Translations under genes and position numbers: made by a program
Notes under the pieces: model-generated
What the model was told of the DNA's origin: nothing
Databases searched by the model: none
What the model saw: only the letters and a program-made list of their open reading frames with translations
Shown here: positions 43,973 to 52,392 of the stretch, piece by piece
How the letters are laid out: each line of letters starts with the position of its first letter
How positions within the stretch are numbered: the first letter of the stretch is position 1
Source of the DNA: Flavobacterium sp. KACC 22763
GTDB taxonomy: Bacteria > Bacteroidota > Bacteroidia > Flavobacteriales > Flavobacteriaceae
Assembly: GCF_028736155.1 (NCBI RefSeq)
Contig: NZ_CP117879.1
Coordinates: 2,294,001 to 2,358,000 of the forward strand
Direction of reading: 5' to 3'
DNA: 64,000 bases

Positions 43973-44641
43973 CTATTTTCTAATATCTTTTATAATGTCA
44001 AGAACCTGTTTCACTTTTGCAGTAAGTTCGTCGAAGTCTTTTTGGTCTAATATGTCTTTTGAAATTAACTGTGAGCCCAAACCAACGCAGGTTGCTCCGG
44101 CATTTAACCATGAACTCAAACTTTCTTTTGTTGGATAAACACCGCCTGTAGGCATAATGTTTGTCCACGGACATGGGCCTTTTATCGCTTTAATAAACTC
44201 TGGCCCGTAAGTATCAGCTGGAAATAGTTTTACAATTTCGCAACCTAATTCTTCCGCTCTAGCAATTTCTGTCAAAGTACCGCATCCTGGCGACCAAAGC
44301 ACTTTTCTACGATTACATGCTATAGCTATATCTTCTCTAAAAACTGGAGTTACAATAAAATTTGCTCCCAAGCTCATGTACAAAGAAGCCGAAGCCGCAT
44401 CTGTAATAGAGCCAACTCCTAGAATCATACCTGGCAGTTCTGCCAAAGCATATTTGTTTAAAGCTCCAAAAACTTCGTGAGCAAAATCACCTCGGCTAGT
44501 AAATTCCATTAATCGGGATCCACCGTCATAACATGCTTTTAAAACTTTCTTACTCAGCTCAATATCAGAATGAAAAAACAACGGAACCATACCGTTCTCT
44601 TTCATGGTCTGAGCTACTTCTATTCTTGAATATTTTGCCAT
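43973..44641 (-). CDS. kdgA: 2-keto-3-deoxy-6-phosphogluconate aldolase
   Basis: A 222-residue class I aldolase with a TIM barrel. The Schiff-base lysine is Lys138 in EIVKLFPAD, and Glu46 (RLMEFTSRG) fits the catalytic glutamate. PTGGV near the end binds phosphate. It splits KDPG into pyruvate and glyceraldehyde 3-phosphate, the last step of the pathway. The start ATG at 44639-44641 is 12 bp after the KDG kinase stop, so the two are co-transcribed in pathway order. Bifunctional action on 4-hydroxy-2-oxoglutarate is possible, as in Eda. Confidence 0.92.
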   Translation of the reverse strand: MAKYSRIEVAQTMKENGMVPLFFHSDIELSKKVLKACYDGGSRLMEFTSRGDFAHEVFGALNKYALAELPGMILGVGSITDAASASLYMSLGANFIVTPVFREDIAIACNRRKVLWSPGCGTLTEIARAEELGCEIVKLFPADTYGPEFIKAIKGPCPWTNIMPTGGVYPTKESLSSWLNAGATCVGLGSQLISKDILDQKDFDELTAKVKQVLDIIKDIRK

Positions 44642-44653
44642 TTTTATTTAAAA

Positions 44654-45673
44654 TTATCTTGATACTAATGCAGAACCATCACCATCAATCATATTCTCAA
44701 CTTCTTTTAAAGTAACCAAGTTATAATCTCCTGCAATTGTATGTTTTAGACAACAAGCTGCAACTGCAAAATCTAAAGCTCTCTGGTTATTATTATATTC
44801 CAATAAACCGTAAATTAATCCACCCATAAAGGCATCTCCACTTCCTACACGGTCTACAACTGGCGTAACTTCTTTAACTGCTGCACTATAAATCGCTTTT
44901 CCGTCGTATAAGATTCCTCCGATTCTCTGGTGAGACGCACTAACAGAATAACGAAGTGTCGTTGCTGCAATTTTTAAGCTCGGAATCAATTCAAACAATT
45001 TATCATATACTGCTGGAAGTGATTTTTCGTCCTGATAATTCGGATTTACTTTCGGGATTCCTAACATGAAATAAGCTGTATCTATATCTCCCAAAATCAC
45101 ATTGCTGTATTTTAGCATTTCTGGCATAACCTCACTTGGCGTTTTTCCGTATTGCCAAAGTTTTGACCTATAGTTTAGATCGCATGAAATTTTAATTCCT
45201 TTTTTATGAGCGACTTTAATCGCTTCTAAACAAGCTTCAGCTGCACTTTCTGAAATTGCTGGTGTAATACCACTCCAATGAAACCATTCTGCACCTTCCA
45301 GAACTTTATCCCAATCCACCTGTCCTTTTTCTATCGTTGACATGGCACTGTGAGCACGATCGTAAACCACATTGCTTCCGCGAGTTCCTGCTCCAGTTTC
45401 TAAGAAATAGATTCCTAAACGCTCTCCTCCGTAAACAATGTTTTTAGACTCGACATTCATTTTCCTGATTTCTTTTAAAGCAGAAAAACCAATTTCATTT
45501 TCAGGCAATCTGGTAACAAATTCAGCGTTTACTCCATAATTAGCCAGAGAAACACATACATTAAATTCACCGCCACCATACGTAGCACCAAATGCTGTAG
45601 ATTGCGAAAAACGCAAATGTCTTTCTGTCGATAAACGCAGCATGATTTCTCCAAATGCAACTACTCTACTCAT
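44654..45673 (-). CDS. kdgK: 2-keto-3-deoxygluconate kinase, PfkB family
   Basis: A 339-residue ribokinase-like sugar kinase. It starts with VVAFGEIMLRLS and has the substrate-side GGGEFNVCVSLANYG. The PfkB signature near the C-terminus, RVGSGDAFMGGLIYG, contains the catalytic base Asp280. It phosphorylates KDG to KDPG. Its partner aldolase gene follows by 12 bp. Upstream is a 323-bp repeat-filled gap separating it from uxaC, so it may have its own promoter or rely on read-through. Confidence 0.93.
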   Translation of the reverse strand: MSRVVAFGEIMLRLSTERHLRFSQSTAFGATYGGGEFNVCVSLANYGVNAEFVTRLPENEIGFSALKEIRKMNVESKNIVYGGERLGIYFLETGAGTRGSNVVYDRAHSAMSTIEKGQVDWDKVLEGAEWFHWSGITPAISESAAEACLEAIKVAHKKGIKISCDLNYRSKLWQYGKTPSEVMPEMLKYSNVILGDIDTAYFMLGIPKVNPNYQDEKSLPAVYDKLFELIPSLKIAATTLRYSVSASHQRIGGILYDGKAIYSAAVKEVTPVVDRVGSGDAFMGGLIYGLLEYNNNQRALDFAVAACCLKHTIAGDYNLVTLKEVENMIDGDGSALVSR

Positions 45674-45997
45674 TTCTTATATTTTTAATTTTACCATTAA
45701 GACATTAAGAAAATTAAGCTTCACTTTATGTTCTCTTTGCGATTAAAGGTTAAGTTTATTAAGCCTACTTGCTTAATTATCTTTTATTATTAAGTAACTA
45801 TTTAAACTCAAAACTTAATTTTCTTATTTTTAATTTTACCATTAAGAGATTAAGAAAATTAAGCTTAACTGTGTGCTTTCTTTACTATTAAAGGTTACGT
45901 TTATTAAGCCCACTCGCTTAATTATCTTTATTATTTAAGTAACTAATCTATTACACCAAAAAACTTAATTTTCTTAATGCCTTAATGGTTAAAAAAA
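45674..45997. repeat. 324-bp gap made of direct and inverted repeats
   Basis: A 40-bp segment (TTTTTAATTTTACCATTAAG at its start) occurs at 45682-45721 and again at 45827-45866, 145 bp apart, with similar flanks including GCTTAATTATCTTT. An inverted copy ends the region at about 45963-45996 (ACTTAATTTTCTTAATGCC). No gene was seen between uxaC and kdgK. Confidence 0.65.
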
Positions 45998-47398
45998 TTA
46001 AAACTTAAAATATTCTTTAGCGTTGTTGTATGAAATATCAGAAACTAACTTTCCGATCCATTCCATATCGTTTGGAAGTTCTCCTCTTTTGATTTCGTCT
46101 CCCAAAAGGTTACATAAAATACGTCTGAAATATTCGTGTCTTGGGAACGATAAGAAACTTCTAGAATCTGTCAACATTCCAACAAAACAGCTGATTAAAC
46201 CCATATTTGAAAGCGCATTCAATTGTTTTGTCATTCCATCTTTTTGATCTAAGAACCACCATCCAGAACCAAATTGTACTTTTCCGCGAACGCTTCCGTC
46301 GTTGAAATTTCCAATCATCGTTGCCATAACTTCGTTATCAGCAGGGTTCAAGTTATAAATAATCGTTTTAGTCAATTTATCTTTGCTATCTAAAGCGTTT
46401 AAGAAAGCAGATAATTTTTGCGCTTGCGGATAATCTCCAATAGAATCCCAACCTGTATCTGGGCCTAAGATTCTGTGCATACGAGCGTTATTGTTACGCA
46501 ATGCTCCTAAGTGAAACTGCTGAACCCATCCAAACTCGTGATACGTTTCTGATAAGAAAACTAAAATAGCACTATGGAATTTTAAAACATCTTCTGGAGA
46601 CAATTCGCCATTTTCTCTTTTCTTTTTGAAAATAGCATTTACTTCACTTTCTGTATAGTTCTCAAAATCAATTTGATTTAATCCGTGATCACTTAATTTA
46701 CATCCGTTTGCATTAAAGAATTCGATTCTTTTTCTTAAAGCAGACTGTAAATCAGCATATGTGTTAATTGCAATACCGGACACATCCCCTAATGTGTCCA
46801 GATATGCATTATATCCATCATTAGCAATTAAGATGGCTTTATCAGGTCTGAAAGCCGTACTCATTTTAATTCCTGTCGAATTATTTGCGAATTTTTGGTG
46901 AAATTCTAAAGAATCAATTGGATCTTCTGTAGTACAAACTAATTCAGCATTTACTTTTTTAAGAAGGTTTTGTGTGCTGTACGCCTGAGAATTTATTTTC
47001 TCAGAAGTTTCGATATAAATTTTCTCTGCCGATTTTTCATTCAACAAATCATAAATATCAAAATAACGAGCTAATTCTAAATGCGTCCAGTGATACAACG
47101 GATTACGCATTGTGTAAGGAACTGTTTTTCCCCAGTTTAAGAACTTATCTTTATCTGAACCATTTCCTGTAACAAACTGTTCGTTGATTCCTAAAGTACG
47201 CATTGCACGCCATTTGTAGTGATCACCATTAATCCAAACCTGTGTAATGTTATCGAAGATTTTATCCTCTGCAATAAACTGCGGATTTAAGTGATTGTGG
47301 TAATCAATAATGGGCTGATTTTTAGAGTAATTATGGTATAACTCTTCAGCATATTTATTTTCTAATAAAAAATTATCGTGTATGAATTTCTGGCTCAT
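45998..47398 (-). CDS. uxaC: Glucuronate/galacturonate isomerase
   Basis: A 466-residue TIM-barrel isomerase of the amidohydrolase superfamily. The metal site signature IIDYHNHLNP is at the start, followed by TEDPIDSLEFHQK, the QFHLGALRNNN motif, and the SFVGMLTDSRSFLSFPRHEYFRR segment near the end. It converts galacturonate to tagaturonate (and glucuronate to fructuronate). It is third in the kduI-kduD-uxaC operon, 24 bp after kduD, so both branches of pectin uronate breakdown are induced together under the operator at 49069. Confidence 0.95.
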   Translation of the reverse strand: MSQKFIHDNFLLENKYAEELYHNYSKNQPIIDYHNHLNPQFIAEDKIFDNITQVWINGDHYKWRAMRTLGINEQFVTGNGSDKDKFLNWGKTVPYTMRNPLYHWTHLELARYFDIYDLLNEKSAEKIYIETSEKINSQAYSTQNLLKKVNAELVCTTEDPIDSLEFHQKFANNSTGIKMSTAFRPDKAILIANDGYNAYLDTLGDVSGIAINTYADLQSALRKRIEFFNANGCKLSDHGLNQIDFENYTESEVNAIFKKKRENGELSPEDVLKFHSAILVFLSETYHEFGWVQQFHLGALRNNNARMHRILGPDTGWDSIGDYPQAQKLSAFLNALDSKDKLTKTIIYNLNPADNEVMATMIGNFNDGSVRGKVQFGSGWWFLDQKDGMTKQLNALSNMGLISCFVGMLTDSRSFLSFPRHEYFRRILCNLLGDEIKRGELPNDMEWIGKLVSDISYNNAKEYFKF

Positions 47399-47422
47399 GT
47401 CTTTTAAAATATAATTTGAAAA

Positions 47423-48214
47423 TTATTCTTCGTTTGAAGGTTTTCCTATTGTAGCAAGGATTCCGCCGTCAACATACAAGATGTGACCGTTTACAAAATC
47501 ACTCGCTTTTGATGATAAAAATATCGCTGCTCCAGCCAAATCGCTCGGGTCTCCCCATTTTGCAGCTGGCGTTCTGCTAATGATAAAATCGTTAAACGGA
47601 TGCCCGTCAACTCTAATTGGTTTTGTCTGTTCTGTTGCAAAATATCCAGGACCGATTCCGTTGATCTGAACATTGTATTTTGCCCATTCTGTTGCCATGT
47701 TTTTAGTCAGCATTTTCAAACCACCTTTTGCAGCAGCATAAGCAGAAACTGTATTTCGTCCCAATTCACTCATCATAGAGCAAATGTTGATGATTTTTCC
47801 TTGACGTCTTTCAATCATTCCTTTTGCAACATGCTTAGAAACGATAAACGGACTTACCAAATCAATATCAACTACTTCTCTAAAGTCTGATACTTCCATA
47901 TCAAGCAACGGAATTCTTTTGATAATTCCAGCATTATTGATCAAGATATCGATTGACCCAACTTCGCTTTCAATTTTTGCAACAGCAGCTTTTACTTCTT
48001 GCTCTTCGGTTACATTAAATTTGTATCCTACTGCATTGATTCCTTCACTTTTTAATTCGGCTACGGCATGATCAATTTTTTCTTGAGAAGAATTTCCGTT
48101 CACAACAATTGTTGCACCCGCCTGACCTAATCCTTTTGCCATTGCCATTCCCAGTCCGTGTGTACTTCCTGTTATTAAGGCAACTTTTCCTTTTATATCA
48201 AACAAATTTGTCAT
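47423..48214 (-). CDS. kduD: 2-dehydro-3-deoxy-D-gluconate 5-dehydrogenase, SDR family
   Basis: A 263-residue short-chain dehydrogenase. TGSTHGLG (15-22) binds NAD(P), NNAG follows, and the catalytic set is Ser146, Tyr159 and Lys163 (YAAAK). The family match is strengthened by its place one base after kduI. KduD reduces 3-deoxy-D-glycero-2,5-hexodiulosonate to KDG, which finishes the branch for unsaturated galacturonate ends released by the PL10 and GH105 enzymes. Confidence 0.93.
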   Translation of the reverse strand: MTNLFDIKGKVALITGSTHGLGMAMAKGLGQAGATIVVNGNSSQEKIDHAVAELKSEGINAVGYKFNVTEEQEVKAAVAKIESEVGSIDILINNAGIIKRIPLLDMEVSDFREVVDIDLVSPFIVSKHVAKGMIERRQGKIINICSMMSELGRNTVSAYAAAKGGLKMLTKNMATEWAKYNVQINGIGPGYFATEQTKPIRVDGHPFNDFIISRTPAAKWGDPSDLAGAAIFLSSKASDFVNGHILYVDGGILATIGKPSNEE

Positions 48215-48215
48215 C

Positions 48216-49055
48216 TTATCTTAAATCAGTGATTTTACAAACATCCATATCTCCGTAATCTAAGTTTTCACCAGCCATTCCCCAGATAAAAGTATAATTG
48301 CTAGTTCCAGAACCTGAGTGAATAGACCAAGGCGGAGAAATTACTGCCTGATGATTGTTCATCCAGATATGTCTTGTTTCTTGTGGCTGCCCCATAAAGT
48401 GACAAACTGCCTGATCTTGCGGAATATCTAAATAAAAATATACTTCCATTCTACGATCGTGAACGTGAGCTGGCATGGTATTCCAAACACTTCCTGGTTT
48501 CAATTCTGTCATTCCCATTTGCAATTGGCAAGTGGTAACCACACTTCCAATAATCATTTGGTTTACAGTACGGTGATTTGCCGTTTCCATTGTTCCCAAT
48601 TGTAATTTATTAGCTTCAGCTAAACTTACTTTTTTAGTTGGGTAAGTCGTATGCGCTGGAGCAGAGTTTAAATAGAATTTAGCAGGATTGTTTTTGTCAT
48701 CACTTTTAAAAACCACTTCTTTATTTCCTGCTCCGATATACAAAGCATCTTTAAAACCTAACTCATAAGTTGTTCCTTCTACGACAACAGAACCGCTTCC
48801 TCCAACATTGATGATTCCTAATTCTCTACGCTCTAAAAAATAAGGCGCTTTTAAAGGATCGATCGTTTCTAAAGCTAAATCACCTTTTACAGGAACTGCA
48901 GAACCCGCAATGTATCTGTCGTAATGCGAATAAACCAAAACCACTTCATCTTCCTGCATTAAGTCATCAATTAAGAATTCTTCTCTCAATTGCTGCGTAT
49001 CATACTTTTTTACAGCTTCTGGGCTTGACGCGTATCTTGAACTATATTTTGTCAT
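48216..49055 (-). CDS. kduI: 5-keto-4-deoxyuronate isomerase
   Basis: A 279-residue cupin enzyme. The zinc ligands are His197, His199, Glu204 and His246 (PAHVHDRRMEVYFY and PPWSIHSG), with the same spacing as the known Escherichia coli enzyme. It isomerises 5-keto-4-deoxyuronate to 3-deoxy-D-glycero-2,5-hexodiulosonate. It heads the kduI-kduD-uxaC operon. A predicted promoter with the operator lies immediately upstream, leaving a leader of about 20 nt. Confidence 0.95.
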   Translation of the reverse strand: MTKYSSRYASSPEAVKKYDTQQLREEFLIDDLMQEDEVVLVYSHYDRYIAGSAVPVKGDLALETIDPLKAPYFLERRELGIINVGGSGSVVVEGTTYELGFKDALYIGAGNKEVVFKSDDKNNPAKFYLNSAPAHTTYPTKKVSLAEANKLQLGTMETANHRTVNQMIIGSVVTTCQLQMGMTELKPGSVWNTMPAHVHDRRMEVYFYLDIPQDQAVCHFMGQPQETRHIWMNNHQAVISPPWSIHSGSGTSNYTFIWGMAGENLDYGDMDVCKITDLR

Positions 49056-49068
49056 AATTTTAAATTAA

Positions 49069-49082
49069 TGTAATCGATTGCA
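49069..49082. promoter_or_regulatory. Predicted LacI operator of the kduI operon
   Basis: TGTAATCGATTGCA differs from the perfect palindrome at 39220 by one base and is identical to the site at 52094. It abuts the minus-strand -7 box TAATTTTG (49083-49090) and lies 14 bp before the kduI ATG. Confidence 0.82.
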
Positions 49083-49113
49083 CAAAATTATATTTTTATA
49101 TTTAAATAGCATA
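49083..49113 (-). promoter_or_regulatory. Predicted promoter of the kduI operon
   Basis: The -7 box TAATTTTG (49083-49090, minus strand) fits TAnnTTTG exactly. At 19-bp spacing the -33 position reads TATG (49110-49113), three of four bases of TTTG. The operator follows with no gap. Confidence 0.65.
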
Positions 49114-49153
49114 ATTGAAACGAAAAAAATATTTCAATTCTGTTCATTTTTCT

Positions 49154-50470
49154 TTATAATTCGACTTTTTTCATTCGAGGAACCAGAATATGCATTATCA
49201 GCCAAGCCAATAAATATGAGGCTCCACAAATACAGAACATAATAAAATAACCTGTTTCTACTTTTCCAAGTTTAGTATAGTAAACAAACATGTTTTTCTG
49301 AACTAGCAATGTCAGCAAAATTCCGCCGAGCGCTCCAAACATTCCTCCTAATCCGGTAACAGATGCTGTTGCTTTTTTAGGAAACATATCTGATACTGTT
49401 GTAAAGATATTGGCACTCCACGCCTGATGCGCAGAAACCGCCAATCCGATTACCAAAATTGCAAACCAGATATTTATAGTTCCCAATTGCTGAGCGAACA
49501 AAACCGGCAATACAGCAAATGCATAAAGCAGCATACTAGTTTTACGAGCTTTGTAGGCAGGCCAATTGTTATTTATTAATTTCAAAGGAAGCCATCCTCC
49601 GCCAATGCTTCCAATACTTCCAATCATATAAACTAATGCGCAAGGCCAAATAATCTCTGTTGCATTAAGCTTGTATTGTTTCATCAAGAAATCTGGCAAC
49701 CAGAACAAATAAAACCACCAAACAGGATCTGTCAATAATTTACCAATTGCAAAAGCCCAAGTCTGGCGAAAGGATAATAATTTTATCCAAGAAACCTTTT
49801 CTTTTGACTCTTCTTCTACTTCCTCTACTTGATCTGAAGTAATATATTCTAATTCTGCTTGAGATAAACGTTTTTGCTTCTGAGGCACTTCATATAACAA
49901 AAACCATAAAGCAAGCCAAATAAACCCTACAATCCCTGTTATGATAAATGCCCACTGCCAGCCATAGTTTTCTGCAATATGAGGCACTGTTAAAGGTACG
50001 ATTATAGCACCAATATTACTTCCAGAATTAAAAATCCCTGTTGCAAGAGCTCTTTCTTTCTGCGGAAACCATTCTGCTGTAGCCTTAATTGCTGCCGGAA
50101 AGTTTCCTGCTTCTGTAACTCCTAAAAACACTCGGGCAATTAAAAATCCTCCTGTTCCTGTTGCCAATGCATGTCCAATTGCCGCTAAACTCCATAATCC
50201 TGTTGCAATGGCATAACCTAACTTAGTTCCCAACTTATCAATAATTCCTCCCGCAACCAGCATTCCGAGCGCATATGCAATTTTAAATGCCAGTTCGATA
50301 TTCGAGTAATCTATAACCTCCTGTTCGGGAGTCCAGTGAAACGCTTCTGCCAAAAAAGGCCGAAGGTAACTTATTACATTTCTATCCAGATAATTGACAG
50401 TTGTAGCAAAAAAAACTAAACTGCAAATAGTCCAACGGTATTTTCCTATTGCTGCATTAGCTTGGTTCAT
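49154..50470 (-). CDS. MFS hexuronate transporter (ExuT-like), copy 1
   Basis: A 438-residue inner-membrane carrier with twelve predicted helices. It belongs to the anion:cation symporter branch of the major facilitator superfamily: RWTICSLVFFATTVNYLDRNVISYL at the first helix, RVFLGVTEAGNFPAAIKATAEWFP in helices 4-5, and NSGSNIGAIIVP. Family members carry galacturonate or glucuronate with protons. It lies 47 bp after its paralogue, in one transcript under the promoter at 52108. A second carrier next to it suggests different substrates, for example galacturonate and unsaturated or oligomeric uronates. Confidence 0.88.
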   Translation of the reverse strand: MNQANAAIGKYRWTICSLVFFATTVNYLDRNVISYLRPFLAEAFHWTPEQEVIDYSNIELAFKIAYALGMLVAGGIIDKLGTKLGYAIATGLWSLAAIGHALATGTGGFLIARVFLGVTEAGNFPAAIKATAEWFPQKERALATGIFNSGSNIGAIIVPLTVPHIAENYGWQWAFIITGIVGFIWLALWFLLYEVPQKQKRLSQAELEYITSDQVEEVEEESKEKVSWIKLLSFRQTWAFAIGKLLTDPVWWFYLFWLPDFLMKQYKLNATEIIWPCALVYMIGSIGSIGGGWLPLKLINNNWPAYKARKTSMLLYAFAVLPVLFAQQLGTINIWFAILVIGLAVSAHQAWSANIFTTVSDMFPKKATASVTGLGGMFGALGGILLTLLVQKNMFVYYTKLGKVETGYFIMFCICGASYLLAWLIMHILVPRMKKVEL

Positions 50471-50517
50471 GATGTGGTTGTGGTTTAGGTTGGTTAGTTA
50501 GTTTTTGAGAAATCTCT

Positions 50518-51984
50518 TTAGAGATCTGTAATCGGACTGTATTTTGGAACCAATGTTTTCATTACAATCCAGCCTGTTAAATAACAAACTGCGCAAATAG
50601 AAAATATGATAAAATATCCAGCTTCAATTCCTTTAAATCCCATAAAAGCCATATTGGTATCTTTTGCATAATCAAACAATACTCCAGATCCTTTATTAAT
50701 CAACGTTGAACCAACTCCACCTGCTAAACCTCCAATTCCTGTAATAGTTGCAATTGCTTTTTTAGGAAACATATCTCCTACTGTTGTAAAAATATTTGCC
50801 GACCAAGATTGGTGAGCCGCACCAGCAATTCCGATGATAATTACCGGAACCCAATAACTGATGTATCCTAATGGCTGTGCAATCAAGGCTAATAATGGGA
50901 AAAATGCAAATATTAACATTGCTCTCATTCTTCCTTCGTACGGATTCATTCCTTTTTTCTCTACGAAATACGTTGGCAACCAGCCTCCAATAATGGATAA
51001 TAATGTAATCATGTAAAGCACAAATAAAGGTAATGCCGCTTCTGTAGAATCCATTCCATACACAGAACTTAAATACGCTGGAGTCCAGAATAAAAAGAAC
51101 CACCAAACGCCATCTGTCATGAATTTACCAAATGCAAAAGCCCAAGTTTGTTTGTATTTGAAGCAATCTGCTAAAGACACTTTTCCTCCAGCTTCAGGCT
51201 TAAAACCAATCTTGCTGTCTTCAATATCATCTTGCTGAATATAAGCCAATTCTTCTGGAGAAACTCTTGAATGTTTTTCTGGTTTATCGTACATAAACAT
51301 CCAAAATCCCATCCAAACAAAACCTAAAGCTCCGATAATGATAAATGACATTTCCCATCCAAAAGATTTTGCGATAAACGGAATTGTAATGGGCGCTGCC
51401 AAGGCTCCAACTGTCGCTCCAGCGTTGAAAATACTAGTTGCAAAAGCTCTGTCTTTTTTAGGAAAATATTCTGCTGTAGTTTTAATTGCCGCAGGGAAGT
51501 TTCCTGCTTCTCCAACTGCTAGAACAAAACGAGCAAAAATAAATAAAGCAACACTCACATTGATAACCAACGCTGTATCGCTTATTGTACTGATTATTTC
51601 TTTTGAACCATGAAAGCCCACTAACCATTCTCCTGCAATAATTCCTGAAGTTGCAATACCGCAGAAAGCATGAAGACAGGCTCCTACTGACCAGATTCCG
51701 ATTGCCCAAAGAAATCCTTTTTTAGTATCCAACCAATCTACAAATCGTCCTGCAAACAATAATGACACTGCATAAAAAATAGAAAACAAAGCAGTGATAT
51801 TTCCGTAGTCGTTATTGGTCCAGTGAAATTCTGGCGCGATAAAATCGCTCCATGTTAACGACAATACTTGTCTGTCTAGGTAATTGATTGTAGTTGCAAA
51901 AAACAGCAATGCACAAATACTCCAACGGTATTTTCCTGTGGTTTTGACACTCTGGTTTACTGCAACGGTCTCGGTTTGATTCAT
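50518..51984 (-). CDS. MFS hexuronate transporter (ExuT-like), copy 2
   Basis: A 488-residue paralogue of the downstream carrier with the same signatures (RWSICALLFFATTINYLDRQVLSL, VGEAGNFPAAIKTTAEYFPKK). It has an extra stretch of about 30 residues between helices 3 and 4 (region GIIAGEWLVGFHGSKEIIS), which explains the greater length. The promoter and operator at 52094-52138 lie 110 bp upstream and should control both carriers. A role in galacturonate uptake is inferred from family and context. Confidence 0.88.
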   Translation of the reverse strand: MNQTETVAVNQSVKTTGKYRWSICALLFFATTINYLDRQVLSLTWSDFIAPEFHWTNNDYGNITALFSIFYAVSLLFAGRFVDWLDTKKGFLWAIGIWSVGACLHAFCGIATSGIIAGEWLVGFHGSKEIISTISDTALVINVSVALFIFARFVLAVGEAGNFPAAIKTTAEYFPKKDRAFATSIFNAGATVGALAAPITIPFIAKSFGWEMSFIIIGALGFVWMGFWMFMYDKPEKHSRVSPEELAYIQQDDIEDSKIGFKPEAGGKVSLADCFKYKQTWAFAFGKFMTDGVWWFFLFWTPAYLSSVYGMDSTEAALPLFVLYMITLLSIIGGWLPTYFVEKKGMNPYEGRMRAMLIFAFFPLLALIAQPLGYISYWVPVIIIGIAGAAHQSWSANIFTTVGDMFPKKAIATITGIGGLAGGVGSTLINKGSGVLFDYAKDTNMAFMGFKGIEAGYFIIFSICAVCYLTGWIVMKTLVPKYSPITDL

Positions 51985-52093
51985 AGTAAGTGGGTATTAT
52001 AGTTTTTGTAATTTTTGGTAATCTTAAAAGACTATGTTTACTGCTTTCTAAAAATAGTATAATCAATAAATTAACACCTTAAAAGAAAAATAA

Positions 52094-52107
52094 TGTAATC
52101 GATTGCA
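52094..52107. promoter_or_regulatory. Predicted LacI operator of the transporter operon
   Basis: TGTAATCGATTGCA is identical to the kduI site. It touches the -7 box of the transporter promoter. Flanks are also alike (AATG before, CACAAA around the box), so the two promoter modules may share ancestry. Confidence 0.82.
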
Positions 52108-52138
52108 CAAATATAGTTTTTAATCTGTACAATCCAAA
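52108..52138 (-). promoter_or_regulatory. Predicted promoter of the transporter operon, consensus match
   Basis: On the minus strand TTTG (52135-52138), exactly 19 bp, then TATATTTG (52108-52115). This is a full match to the Bacteroidota consensus, with the operator beginning at the next base. Confidence 0.75.
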
Positions 52139-52392
52139 TAATATTGTGTAAAAAATTATTTTAGCCTATCAAATAAACATATTACTTAAAAAAAAGAATT
52201 CAAAATTACACATTAAACAATATATTTGTTAAAAGCCAATGGGTGAAATTCATCCTTTTTTGGGGTAAAATTGTCCTGAAATTTAAGATTAAAAAGAGTA
52301 TTCTTCGTCAGCTTTGATTAATTTAGCCCATCAGTTGTATTTTTTGAACCAAAAAACATATACCATTACAAACCAAATAATTATATATCAAA

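Larger units (their letters stand above)
51985..52392. other. Divergent regulatory region, 408 bp
   Basis: The region separates the transporter operon (minus) from the esterase (plus). It contains the operator and promoter at 52094-52138. A TATATTTG box on the plus strand (52221-52228) could serve the esterase, although no matching TTTG was found 19 bp upstream of it. No gene was seen. Confidence 0.5.
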
